Assembly (NCBI GenBank): GCA_003427395.1
Contig: BFEA01000350.1
Location: 211,677-243,281, forward strand
Reading direction: 5' to 3'
DNA: 31,605 nucleotides
Source: Chara braunii
Taxonomy: Eukaryota; Streptophyta; Charophyceae; Charales; Characeae
Part shown: positions 10,995-20,520 of the stretch, one piece after another
Position numbering within the stretch: position 1 is the first letter of the stretch
Layout of the letters: every line of letters starts with the position of its first letter
Translations under genes and position numbers: made by a program
Notes under the pieces: generated by a model
Seen by the model: only the letters and a program-made list of their open reading frames with translations
Database searches by the model: none
What the model was told of the DNA's origin: nothing

Positions 10995-11002
10995 TATATA
11001 AG
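10995..11002 (+). promoter_or_regulatory. Putative LTR TATA box (TATATAAG)
   Basis: TATATAAG lies about 375 bases into the LTR and is conserved in the 3' LTR at 21767-21774. This would put U3 at about 10620-11025 and leave a long R/U5 of about 1.25 kb. A second TATAAA at 10645 is too close to the LTR start to be the likely core promoter. Confidence 0.45.
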
Positions 11003-11613
11003 TTTTGATTTCGGCTCTGGGCGATTTGCCCGACTTTTGATTATCGGAATTTGGGCTTGGGTTTTTGCTCGCACTTATCTTTGCGATTTCCACTTCGGAT
11101 GCACTGTGTGTATGACTGCTGAATGTATGGATGTATGAATGCTATGCTTGCTTGTTTATCTTTTTGCTGAGAATACTTGTCATTGCTTTTGTTTGTCGCC
11201 TTCGATGCACTCGTGTGTAGAATAGGAATTTTGCGCAATCGATAATTCTGTCCTTGTCTTTGCTTGCCTTTTGATTGAGCTGTTTGTGATCGTTGCATCT
11301 TGCATGCTCAGAACATCACGGAGTGATTAGACGATCGGATGCCGGGCTTAGCGAACGCCGCGCGAGGACACGTGTAAAAAACGATCTGAGTTGCGCACTT
11401 ACACGTATCCCCGGGCGTCGACTCGTCAGGGTCATCGATCGTAGATGCCCTATCCCATTGGGAATGGTCGTCCCGGAATCCGCAGCAGCGCAGTCGTCCC
11501 GCACGAGCACGCATAAGTCCGACGCCATTCGCGTGGCCTGCACGTGCTCGCACACGGCGACCGCGATCGCCACGGAACCGCCCTTAGGCAACTCGTAATA
11601 CCGCAATAACACA

Positions 11614-12105
11614 ATGACGCGATTCTGGAATTCCGGCTCATCATACGACCCATATTACTTCACCCCTTGGATAAACGAAATCCTGAGGCAGAGGTACCCT
11701 TGCCACACTGAGAAACGAATGTGTCCGTGGGAATTCCATTGCGCCACCACCAACGACCCCCGATGCTCCGATTTCCCTTCTCCGGACCATACCTACTACT
11801 TCATCCACCCCGGATTTGTCGTTATCACCACCAGTTTCCCTCCCTTTCGCCTTCTTCTTCTGTATCATCAACTCAGCGTTGTCCCGTGGCTGGCCATAGC
11901 CCCCTACTGGCCCAGCACACCCTGCGGGAACTGTCGACGACGCGGTGATCAGAGAACCCCGGAGTTCCGGAGGCCTAACCCGAACGCGCAACGACCAGCA
12001 CAACGTGGCAACTCCCGACAGACTGACTCGTCGGAACCCCACCTACCCCGAAGGGACCCGCCCACGAACTGCCGTTCCCGAAAACAGTGGCTCGCCCGAC
12101 CTTAA
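11614..12105 (+). CDS. LTR-encoded 163-codon frame, unknown
   Basis: This frame opens with ATGACGCGATTC and stays open for 163 codons. The same frame is open in the 3' LTR (22386-22877). Features are an aromatic-rich N-terminal part (YFTPWINEILRQRY), a CGNCRRR Cys pair around residue 105, and a Pro/Arg-rich C-terminal third. The two LTR copies differ at 23 of 163 residues, many of them non-conservative, which argues for relaxed drift. An upstream frame in the same phase (11293-11598) and an antisense frame (11316-11612) are also open in both LTRs, and GC richness alone could explain all of them. No family is recognised. It sits in the putative leader, ahead of gag. Confidence 0.3.
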   Translation: MTRFWNSGSSYDPYYFTPWINEILRQRYPCHTEKRMCPWEFHCATTNDPRCSDFPSPDHTYYFIHPGFVVITTSFPPFRLLLLYHQLSVVPWLAIAPYWPSTPCGNCRRRGDQRTPEFRRPNPNAQRPAQRGNSRQTDSSEPHLPRRDPPTNCRSRKQWLARP

Positions 12106-12282
12106 GCCACCCGCGCGCGCCATCCCTTCGCCAAATTGCACTCGTGCCCACGAAAAACCCCGCCACAGGAGATCTCAGTTCTGACCTGGGACTCCACTTT
12201 CCCAAAAATCCTTGGCACACCCCTTTTCGCACTTCCAGNCCCACATCCCACTCCGATCAGGCAGTCGCGCTGGGCGTGAGGT

Positions 12283-12294
12283 TGGTATCGGAGC
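12283..12294 (+). promoter_or_regulatory. Primer-binding site, initiator-Met tRNA type
   Basis: TGGTATCGGAGC begins right after the 5' LTR. It differs by one base from TGGTATCAGAGC, the complement of the plant initiator-Met tRNA 3' end used by many plant LTR elements. It primes minus-strand DNA synthesis in the active ancestor. Confidence 0.8.
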
Positions 12295-12435
12295 CCGACA
12301 CGTGGCTGGGTCTTAAGATTAATAGCACGTTACTTGAGTGATCTGGCTAACCGAGGGCGGCCTCGCCCCCGAAACGCGCATAGACGCGACCCTATCGTCA
12401 CCCGAAGCAGATCGGCTAATCGACGAGCAGCCAAT

Positions 12436-13601
12436 ATGGCTGGTAATGTGCAAAACCCGAATCCGCAACAGAATGCTAATCAACCGAATCCTAATCAACC
12501 CGCCCCACGAGCACGGGCTCCCATGACGCCACCTGATCTCTATCTATTCAATCCAGCACATCATCTCGCAGGAGTATGGCTGGCCACGCTTAGAGCACAG
12601 CAGTATGATGACAACGAGGCGCAGATAAACATTCCTGCTCGATTAGGAGGGGACGCTCATCATTGGTTTAGTACCTATGTATGGGTTGATCTTCCGACCT
12701 TCGAACGGGATTTCCTGAATCGATTCGATTATGTCCACCCAGAGCAAGCACTCTACATGATCAAAGACCGAGTACAAAAACCTCTCGAGTTTGTCGCAGA
12801 GTATCGGAACCGGTTCTACCGAATGTTTGTGAAAATTGAGCGAGGCGAACAAGTCGGCAGGGATTTGTTAATTGATGGGCTTCGCAGCCGAACAATAAGG
12901 GCTAAGTTGCGAAAGCAATTTTCCCCCATCACTCACACGCTGCAACAAATCATGGCTGCCGCGGAAGAAATGGAACGGAAGTTCGCGGCGAACTTCCTGG
13001 AAGGAGAAGATTATTCTACTGAAGGAGATTCATCCGAACTCGCACGAGCGAGAGCCGCGCTGGTTGCGTTACAGAACAAGTTTGAAAATATGGGATTTGT
13101 GTCTGGCCCCGTCACCTATCTGGAGCAGATAGGTCCAGAAAGACCAAACCCAAGTGAGATCCCGAGTATTCTTGTCCCTATGATACCAACACCCGTAAGG
13201 GCGTTACCCTCGCCACCCGTTGAAAACCCGATAAGAGCCAATGAGTCCACTGCTATCTTTGAGCTGACCAAAACACTAATTAACCTAATTCAGGAAAGCA
13301 AAAGGAGCAGCGAGAGCACAATGCTCGGTTAGCAGCCATGAGGAGAAACATGCGGCCCATTGCGGTGAGTGCCCCTCCGATTCAACAAGGATTAGCCCTG
13401 GCACCCGCTCTTGGAGGAGCCGCAAGCAATCTGAATGTCTGTTATGCCTGTCATCAACCAGGGCATCTAGCCCGTGATTGCCCTCACAGGCCTCTGCAAC
13501 AATGTGTCGGGGTCGCGTCGATGGCCGCGACCCCCATCGCTAACGGACCAGGACGAGTCGGAGCTTTAATGGAAGAAGTAGAGGGTGGGGGAAGTGCCTA
13601 A
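12436..13601 (+). pseudogene. gag: gag polyprotein (capsid plus CCHC nucleocapsid), frameshifted
   Basis: Gag forms the particle that packages element RNA. The first ATG in frame is at 12436 (MAGNVQNP); an upstream in-phase stretch lacks an ATG. After an Asn/Pro/Gln-rich N-terminus comes a retrotransposon-gag capsid region with the typical pattern: LGGDAHHWF, then FERDFLNRF, then VQKPLEFVAEYRNRF. The frame stops at 13332, but the protein clearly continues in another frame (HNARLAAMRRNM), so there is a frameshift near 13300. The zinc knuckle CYACHQPGHLARDC (C-x2-C-x4-H-x4-C) is intact at 13440-13481. A TAA at 13599-13601 ends this part, although the same phase stays open beyond it into protease. 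Confidence 0.85.
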
Positions 13602-14417
13602 GCCACCACGGAAGAGGCCGCTGAGCTCATCCCGTTAGATCAGTACGTATCACTTGGTTATCCCGGGCTTGGAATGATCAGAACGATCAGACCAGCGCCA
13701 GAACAGAAAGAAGTGGCGGAGTGGCGACCTTCTCCAGGTGAGATGGATTCGGGAGGACCCACCTTCGTCACTGGGGAAATCGATGTGCTTAACATCGTTC
13801 GAGCCTTGGACCATCCGATTCCGCTTCCGATCGGTCATCTGCTCTCGATCTCTGAGCAAGCTAATGAGCGAATGCTACAGCACTGCAAGGCGAACCGAAA
13901 ACGATTCGCCCTCGCCCGAATACCGAACGTAAAGCCTAAAAATCCCGCCCGCGAGGAAAACCCGGTTGGCACTTCGGATCCAATACGGGTAGGACTAATA
14001 CAGAAAGATGACCATTTCCTGCGAATTAAACCCATCCCATGGAAATCCGCAGAATGCGATATCGAACCATGGGGAATTCCGTATAATGCGATCATCAATT
14101 CGGGAGCTGCTGTTTTGGCTATCTCACTAAGAGTGGTTGAGAGGGTAGGTAGGAAAAACGATCTAATCATGCTTTTCGAGAAAGATCAGCTCGTTTCGGC
14201 CGACGAAGAAAACATTAAGACAGTGGGAAGAATGACCAATATCGCCTTCCGATTAGGAAAGGTGCCCGCATTGGGAGATGTTGTGGTACTAGACGTAAAT
14301 ACCTACGACGTTCTTTTCGGACTTCCCGCTCTCGTGGCATTACGAGCGAACCGGACTTCGAACGGCGATCGATTATCCTCCGAAATACGGGAGGAAAACC
14401 TTATGCTGTACCTATGA
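13602..14417 (+). pseudogene. Retrotransposon aspartic protease region, catalytic Asp lost
   Basis: This region is in the same phase as the CCHC part of gag, separated only by the TAA at 13599. A linker of about 160 residues leads to a retropepsin-like fold: WGIPYNAIINSGAAVLAIS, a beta-rich stretch, then VVVLDVNTYDVLFGLPAL. The catalytic motif should be D[ST]GA; here codon 14097-14099 is AAT (Asn), which one G-to-A change from GAT would give. The enzyme would have cleaved Gag-Pol and cannot in this copy. Near 14390 the coding phase shifts, since PYAVPMR continues in the next frame. Confidence 0.8.
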
Positions 14418-16207
14418 GATTAACCCTTCGTACTACCATCAACGCGGTCCCACGGGTCTCGCCGATGTTAGCAGGAACTCTCCGTATGATCTCCTGGGAA
14501 GAGTCCGCGGACGGCGAGTCATCAACGAATGATGCGGACAACAGTGATGAGGACGATCAGGAAATCTCGAAGCTTGCACGACAGCATGTTTACTACTCGC
14601 CAACCAAAACGATGGCAAGAACGATGCATCTGACCAGTCGGAACATTCAAAGGACCAAGGTGATGATCTTGGGTGAACCCCTCGTACAGATTTCGAGGAT
14701 GGTCGATTCCTTGGAACCCCCTCAAACCTTGTACGAAGGAATCACCCCTATCCTCGCCCGGTACAGTGACAAAAAGCATTACTGCGATATTACGGATCTA
14801 CCGAAGTCCCTGTTAACATCCGCCAAAGAAGTACGGTTGCTACGCTTGGGGGCAGAGGCCAGTTCTCTGGAACCCCCTGGGCATCTTGAGGCAGAATCAG
14901 ACGAACTCGGAATAAAGATCGCAACTAAAACCGTGCCATGGCGAGATATCTGTGATGGGATCACCTCGGAAGGGCACGCGGCCATCCGGGAGGAAGATGC
15001 CCAAATGATGGCCACGGTGTTCTCCTGGCGATCGGACCATTCGTTCATCTCTGCGCCACCACCCGACGTGGTGAAACAGGCACCCATGAAGCAAGTTGAC
15101 GTACGAATCCGGGATCAACTTTTTGAACTGCACGTTCCGCAGTATGTGCCTGATGAGATTCATCGGGTGATCGCGGATATTATGACGGAATATCAGGAAG
15201 CGATTAGCGTGACAGACACTGACATTGGCTTGTCGTTAGTTATTCAACACGAAATTCAGACGGGAAATCATTCCCCAATCCACTGCAAGCCCTACCGATA
15301 CTCCCTGATAGAACGCAAAAAGGCTCTCGAACGAATTCGGGAGTTCGAAGTCAGCGGGTGGATTGAACCCGCCAACCCACCATGGGTCATTTCCCGTAGT
15401 GTTAGTGCCGATGAAAAACGGATCAATTCGCATATGCATCGATTATCGTAAGTTGAATGAAATCACGATTAAAGATGTGTATCCCCTCCCCCGAATTGAT
15501 GATTTGTTGGATGCGATTGGTTGCGCCAATTATTTTAGCAAGTTCGATATTCGGCATGACTTCCATCACATTCTGGTGAAGGAGGAAGATCGGCCAAAGA
15601 CGACCTTCGTGTTGTTTGAAGGCACGTGGCAGTGGGTTTGGTGCCCGATGGTGATTTGCAACGTGCCTGCCACGTTTCAACGAGCGATGAACATGACATT
15701 CCAGAACTTCGTCAACAAGACGCGGCTAACACACGGGATGATCAACTTCTGCGTGATCGTGTACATGAACGATATCCTTGTCTACTCAGAGATCTATCAC
15801 GGGCACGCGCAACACATCGAGTGGATATTGGGAGCGCCGAGAGATGCTGGGTTCAAAATCACGCTCGAAAAGAGCGAATTTTTCCATTCGGAAATTTCGT
15901 TCTTGGGCTACGTCGTGACACGTGGAGGACTGCGGCCCGACTCAAGAAAGGTCGCGGCGGTAAGGGAAGCCCCAGTTCCCACGTCACTGACGCAAGTTCG
16001 AGCCTTTTTAGGGTTGGCATCGTATTATCGCCTCTTCATCAAGGGTTTCGCCGCGATTGCACGACCACTAACGAACCTGCTACGGAAGGACCAGCCTCTC
16101 AGTTGGGACGCAGAGTGCCAACAGGCCTTCGCGACCCTCAAGAACGCTCTGGCGACGACTCCTATTTTGATCCGATCGGACCCCTCTAAGCAGTTCATTC
16201 TCATCAC
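14414..16207 (+). pseudogene. pol: Reverse transcriptase, frameshifted, YMND active site
   Basis: It starts with a linker of about 200 residues with an acidic segment (DNSDEDDQE), then RT proper. Up to about 15386 the phase is that of 14414 and includes SGWIEPANPPWV. From there the next phase continues with SFPVVLVPMKNG and CIDYRKLNEITIKDVYPLPR. Later motifs are FSKFDIRHDFHHI, CNVPATFQRAMN, the catalytic box VYMNDILV, FLGYVV and the thumb/connection VRAFLGLASYYR. Ty3/gypsy RTs have Y-x-DD; here the first Asp codon is AAC (15768-15770), which should abolish polymerisation. Its phase runs into RNase H, where it is lost near 16207. In the living element RT copied RNA to cDNA in the particle. Confidence 0.88.
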
Positions 16208-16687
16208 GGCTGGCAACAGGGGGCTATCTCCGCTATTCTACGGCAGAAGAGGAACGATGGTCGTGAACACGTCATCGAGTACGCGTCGCGCATGGTACCG
16301 GACGAGCGGAGGAATGACTCGACGCCTTAAGGCGAATGCTATGCAGTAGTTTGGGAAATCCAGCACTTCCATCCGTATCTCTACGGACAGAAGTTTCGCC
16401 TCGTAACAGATCACAAACCCTTGCTGGCGTTGAAGAAGCTCACTAATTACACGGGCATGATTGGCCGTTGGGCGGTGCGACTACAAGAGTACGACTTCGA
16501 TATCGTTCACCGAAAGACAGAGCGACACGGCAACGCGGACGGACTGACACGTCTACATCGACCTGCTAAAGTACCAAAGGGCGAGGAAATTACACCGTGG
16601 AAGGAGCCGGACTTGACAAACGAGCCTAAGTACGGACAAGTGGCAGTTCTCCCACGTGGCAAGAAGCAGAACGGTGGCAATGGGTGA
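16206..16687 (+). pseudogene. pol: RNase H domain of pol, with stops
   Basis: This domain follows RT after a frameshift near 16207. Readable motifs are GWQQGAISAILRQK (where TDW would be expected), HVIEYASR, GECYAVVWEIQHFHPYLYG, FRLVTDHKPLLAL, GRWAVRLQEYDFDIVHR and HGNADGLTRL. A TAA at 16328-16330 falls where gypsy proteins have Glu (STP-E-GECYAVVW). TGA at 16685-16687 ends it. The TDHKPL and NADGL boxes are those of plant-type gypsy RNase H, which degrades the RNA strand during cDNA synthesis. The TDx catalytic box is altered (TAG or TGW depending on frame). Confidence 0.85.
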
Positions 16688-16750
16688 TGGAGATAACCCC
16701 ACTACCCCTCTTTCTCCCCTCTCTTCTTCGTCTCTCCTCTCCCTGCCTGA
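16688..16750 (+). other. C/T-rich spacer with stops between RNase H and PHD finger
   Basis: In the pol phase this stretch has stops at 16694 and 16748 and is almost pure pyrimidine (CCCCTCTTTCTCCCCTCTC and similar). Coding sense resumes at 16751 in the same phase. It may be a degenerate linker, a small insertion, or a remnant that separated two products. Confidence 0.4.
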
Positions 16751-18391
16751 CAATTTTGCTATTTTTGCGAAGCTATCTCCCGCGTGCACTCGGTCTCCAT
16801 GCGTCCTAACGGGGAAGGGTATGCGGAATGGATAGATTGTCAACAGTGTGTCGCACGAGCCCATGGCTCGTGCATCCAATACAGAAACGACAGTAAACCA
16901 TGGTTGTGCCCCTTGTGTCGGATTGACAAGATTCCGACCGAGGCTCGCTTTTTGGATGCCACGTCAGAAGGGTTGGAAAAGACCCGAAAGTTTATAAGGG
17001 TCGAAGTATGGACTGATATCGCCTTGATTGCCACCTTAGTGGGTAACCCCCTCCAAGATTTCACCAAGGAAGATCGGAGGAGGGCTAACGAGAGGGCTCG
17101 GGATTACAGATGGATAGAGGGTAGATTAGAAAAACGGAAAACAGACGGCAGTGGGATTTGGATGGTTGTACCGCATCCGTTCGTGTGGTATGACTGGGTT
17201 AAGACGGCACATGAAGAAACGGCGGCTCATTTCGCCGTACGGATCACAGAGTCGGCTATCGACAAAAATGAGTGGTACTGGTCCAATATCCGTGACGATG
17301 TGAAGTACATCTTCGCCAACTGTCAAGTCTGCGCCGCAGATAAAGCGTCGATTCAACTGCCAAGATCGATAGTGCTTGAATGGCCATTTCAAAGAGTCGG
17401 CATGGATACTACCGACATAGTGGTGACCCCTGGTCCTAATAGTTGTGAGTATTCAGTCCTGTTGGTATTCGTCGACCATTTTTCGAAATGGATCGAGGCC
17501 TACCCTTGTCGCACGCGGCAAGCCGCTGAAATCGCACGATATGTCAACCGTTTCCTTGGGATGCACCAGGATACGGAAGAGATCCTGACCGATAACGGGG
17601 CTGAATTTAGGGGAGAGGTACTGAGGAATCTGGTCATACATGGTGTCGCCATACGGAACACAGCACCCCACATGTCACAGTCCAATAGGCTGGTAGAAAA
17701 CGCGAACAGGGTGATAAAGACAGCGTTGCGACGAAATATCGTGGCACGGGATCCGAGGCCCTGGCCCGATATCGTCGACCACATCCTGGCGGTCCATCGC
17801 GGTACACCTCATGAATCGACGGGGCTAAGTCCTTTCCAATTAAGGACCAATAGCGTCGCTTGCGTTTCGATACCAAGCCTCCCAGATGAATCTACACTGA
17901 ACCGGCGACCCACCAGGGCCACGGCTCGGGACAAGGCCAAACGACACTTAGAATTAATGGAACGGTCCCTGCCCAGGCTAGCCCGAAAATGGCACAGAAT
18001 GACCGAGTTGGCCCAAGGCCGACAGGTCCGAAGTTACGAGGCCCGGAATGGGAACGCAGGCCCACGGCCCCAGTACAAATTAGGGGACATTGTGCATGTG
18101 AGGAAATGTGCTCGCCAGGGTAAGCTAGCGCCATGATTCTTCGGGCGATTCCGCGTGATCGAACTTGGACCAAACGGCAAGAACACTGTGCGGCTTGCGC
18201 CTGAGGTCTCCGGCAGCCGATCGGCTCGCCCGATCATCCACCACATGTCCTACCTTCGTTCCCTTCCTCCTTCCCTATCTTCGCACTCATCTGATTCCTC
18301 CTCGACTGAGGAAGAGGGCGACGACTACCTATCTCCCGTCCCCCCGTCTCCTTTCTGTTCTTTCTCTATTACTCCGTCACCATCGCCATGA
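16751..18391 (+). pseudogene. pol: Integrase with an N-terminal PHD finger, one in-frame stop
   Basis: The reading starts after a stop; no ATG precedes the first zinc ligands. A C4HC3 PHD-type finger spans 16757-16918: CYFC, DCQQC, ARAHGSC, WLCPLC. Next come the integrase H2C2 zinc domain (H at 17210 and C-x2-C at 17321-17332, CQVC) and the DDE core. Its three acids are present: Asp 17405 (VGMDTTD), Asp 17591 (LTDNGAEF) and Glu 17696 (RLVENANR), about 35 residues apart for the last pair. A GPY/F-like module (LGDIVHVRK...GKLAP-stop-FFGRFRVIE) is split by TGA at 18134-18136, probably from TGG. The tail is Ser/Pro/acidic, and no chromodomain is seen. The final stop (TGA 18389-18391) overlaps the ATG of the next frame. 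Confidence 0.87.
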
Positions 18392-18866
18392 GCTTTGCAA
18401 AAGAGCCAGTGATCGGCACGCGGCTACTTACTCCGCGGGGGCGAATCGGTGTCATACGGAGGTGCAGCGGCCCCATCTCTGCTCTGATCTCCTCCGGTTC
18501 GCAGCCTTCTTCAGCACGGCGGCGATCTACGTGGCGGCGGAGTTCCGATTCACGGAGGAGGCAACTACGCGCGTTCTGGCCGAGATCTCGGCCTTCCGAC
18601 GGCTATCCCCCCCCGGGATTAGCCATATCGCCGTCATCGTCGTCTTTACAGGGGATATCACAACGATCCCGCCGGCGTAACACTCCGACATCTATCGGAC
18701 GTTGCGCGCCTGGGTCGGGGAAGTGCGGACAGCGTGGACAGATCTCCTTGCTTGACGAGGAGATACCGTCGTGACGGCGCATGACACGGACTTCCAGCTC
18801 CGCTCGTCTCGAAGGTCGTCAGCGATCGTGCTCCCTGAGCTTCTTCCCCTCGCGCCGCCCCAATGA
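18388..18866 (+). pseudogene. Post-pol frame X, unknown, broken
   Basis: ATG at 18388 overlaps the integrase stop (ATGA) and opens MSFAKEPVIGTRLLTPRG. Coding-like sequence then appears in another phase (FAAFFSTAAIYVAAEFRF, TTRVLAEISAFRRLSPPG, YRTLRAWVGEVRTAWTDLL), so a frameshift around 18470-18520 is likely. TAA at 18678-18680 and TGA at 18753-18755 interrupt this phase, and it ends at TGA 18864-18866, which overlaps the ATG of the next frame. The AAFFSTAAIYVAAEF stretch is hydrophobic but too short to call a membrane segment. No family is recognised. The position is where plant gypsy elements may carry env-like or accessory ORFs. Confidence 0.35.
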
Positions 18867-19870
18867 GTTATCGTCGCGTCTCCTATTTCGGCCTCCCCTC
18901 CAGCATCCCCACCCTTTGGCAGTCTGCGCAAGCCCCTACTGTCTCCTACCGTATTAAGGAGAACAGTGCGCCGCTATTGAGCGAAGAGAATTGGGACGCG
19001 TGCTGGGAGGACTACATCGAGCTCGCTTTCTGTCTATTGGAGATAGAGTTCCGCTGGTCCAAAGCAGCCCCATTCGGAGAAGGACCAGAGCACCCAGAGG
19101 ACAGCGTGGAGCTTCTGATCATCCAAGCCTGGAGAACAGCAGAGTAGGGCGATCTGCTGGGATTCGTATTTGGCAAGGTGAAGGAGGGCAATCTCACCTT
19201 GATCATGGACGAGTTGCTGGTGTTTCTGACTCAGCTGGTGGATGACCTGCCCCTAGACATCTTGTCACGCAGTGACGAGCAGCCTGGCACCCACGTGCTG
19301 TCTCGAACGCTCGAGCCGCACCTTGTGTGGTCCACGTGTACGGAGATTGACGAGGANAACTGTCTCTATCCCTCCCAGGCGCTTTACTTGGANATCGACG
19401 TTACCGATCTCACGTTTTGGGACCCGATCGCNAGGAGAAACGCGGCGCAGGACGAGGAGATAGGGGGGGCAGAGGAAGAGGAGGAAGAAGAGGAGCCATC
19501 GAGTGAAGAACGGGACGATCCAGACTACGTCCNGGAAAGAGAAACGGNGATAGCTAGCNNATCGAGCCANCCGCNTAAAAAGAACGAAGAGGAGGAAGAG
19601 CAGAGGAAGCGGAAGCGCCAGGAGACCGCGGAGGGAAAGCGACCCACGACAAACGTTTCTCCTATCGATCCATCGATCGGGGATTCGTGGCGTGATCCGG
19701 AGCCGCTAGAAGAAGAAGACGATGGAACCGCAGCGGAGGGATCGCGGAGAAGAAGAAGAAGAAGTGAATCGCCAGCTTCCTCCGGCTCCCCGTCCCGGTC
19801 CTCCATTCGTCTACATCAAGATCTCGACGTTCGGGCTTCGTCCCCGGTCGTTCTCTCGCCGACCTCGTGA
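18863..19870 (+). pseudogene. Post-pol frame Y, acidic/basic low-complexity C-terminus
   Basis: ATG at 18863 shares bases with the stop of frame X (ATGA). The frame runs 335 codons with a single TAG at 19145-19147. The N-terminal half looks like an ordinary globular protein (NWDACWEDYIELAFCLLEIE, LLVFLTQLVDDLPLDIL). The C-terminal half has a run of Glu near 19471-19497, dispersed Lys/Arg, and six Arg in a row near 19746-19763, which suggests a nuclear or nucleic-acid-binding protein. Eight Ns (including 19357, 19392 and 19432) leave some residues unknown. No recognised domain; the role is unknown. Confidence 0.45.
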
Positions 19871-20357
19871 CTACCTCATGCTTACCCGTCTTCCCGATAG
19901 ACCCCCGTTCCCCGATGGTTGGTGTCCTTTCCCCCGTCAACTTTTCTACCATCTCTACGCTACCCGCCTTCTAGTCTCCGTTTATCCGCATGCCACCACC
20001 TGCTCTGTGGTTGATTCCTTTCTCCTTCATGTGCTTCTGTTTAGCGCAGACTGGCGGGAATATAACCATGTAGAAATATACTGTATTATATCTGTAACTA
20101 TTCCCGCCTGCGAAAACTACGAAGATTTTCACGCCGCCCTGCGGCGGATCCTTTCTACCATCTACCACGACTACATCACCGCTTTTCGCCATCTTCATGA
20201 GGTCCCTCGCTTCCCCCGCATCGATCGCTCCTTCCACTACGCTACCCTTCCTGATTTCGCCTCTCCCGCCATCGATCGATTCATGCCCCCTCTCCCCTTG
20301 AACCATCCGCCACCTCCACCCTCGGTGGTTCGACTGCCATTCCCCGGGAATGTCTAG
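19722..20357 (+). CDS. Post-pol frame Z, unknown
   Basis: ATG at 19722 lies inside the end of frame Y (149-base overlap, different phase) and the frame is open for 211 codons. After a charged start it becomes rich in aromatic residues, with two long non-charged stretches around HLYATRLLVSVYPHATTC and FLLHVLLFSADW, then YEDFHAALRRILSTIYHDYI and a Pro-rich tail. Either Z is an overlapping gene or the Y protein continued into it and the frame was later broken; the sequence alone does not decide. No family is recognised. Confidence 0.4.
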   Translation: MEPQRRDRGEEEEEVNRQLPPAPRPGPPFVYIKISTFGLRPRSFSRRPRDYLMLTRLPDRPPFPDGWCPFPRQLFYHLYATRLLVSVYPHATTCSVVDSFLLHVLLFSADWREYNHVEIYCIISVTIPACENYEDFHAALRRILSTIYHDYITAFRHLHEVPRFPRIDRSFHYATLPDFASPAIDRFMPPLPLNHPPPPPSVVRLPFPGNV

Positions 20358-20520
20358 GGTCTACCCTCCTTTTTATACGGATGCATGGTTGACTGCCACG
20401 TGTCAGTCTATGACGGGTGTGATCGCCCCCCTCCTTGGATTGCCAATAGCCCTTCCTGAGGAAATAGTAGAAGAGCTTGTATGCCACGTTGGAAGACGTC
20501 CACACTCAATTGAACGGTAA
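20350..20520 (+). CDS. Post-pol frame W, 56 codons, unknown
   Basis: ATG at 20350 overlaps the stop of frame Z (ATGTCTAG, 8 bases). The peptide begins MSRVYPPFYTDAWLTATC, includes APLLGLPIALPEEIVEELV and ends HSIER. Upstream in this phase the sequence stays open (GGSTAIPREMSRV), so W may equally be the C-terminus of Z after a frameshift. No homology is recognised. Confidence 0.3.
   Translation: MSRVYPPFYTDAWLTATCQSMTGVIAPLLGLPIALPEEIVEELVCHVGRRPHSIER

Larger units (their letters stand above)
10620..12282 (+). repeat. 5' LTR
   Basis: This is a direct repeat of 21394-23068. It starts TGTCTGCTTCGCG and ends at GCGTGAGGT, directly before the PBS. Because the two copies end differently just beyond GAGGTT, the 3' boundary is set by loss of similarity plus the PBS rather than by a clean TG...CA end. 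A TATA box lies at 10995-11002. The distal 950 bases are GC-rich and carry open frames on both strands. Confidence 0.85.

Noticed and set aside
14414-14417. ATGA stop/start coupling between protease and RT
   Set aside because: The upstream part of the RT phase (PYAVPMR) is also coding-like, so this looks like a frameshift in one polyprotein rather than true reinitiation.
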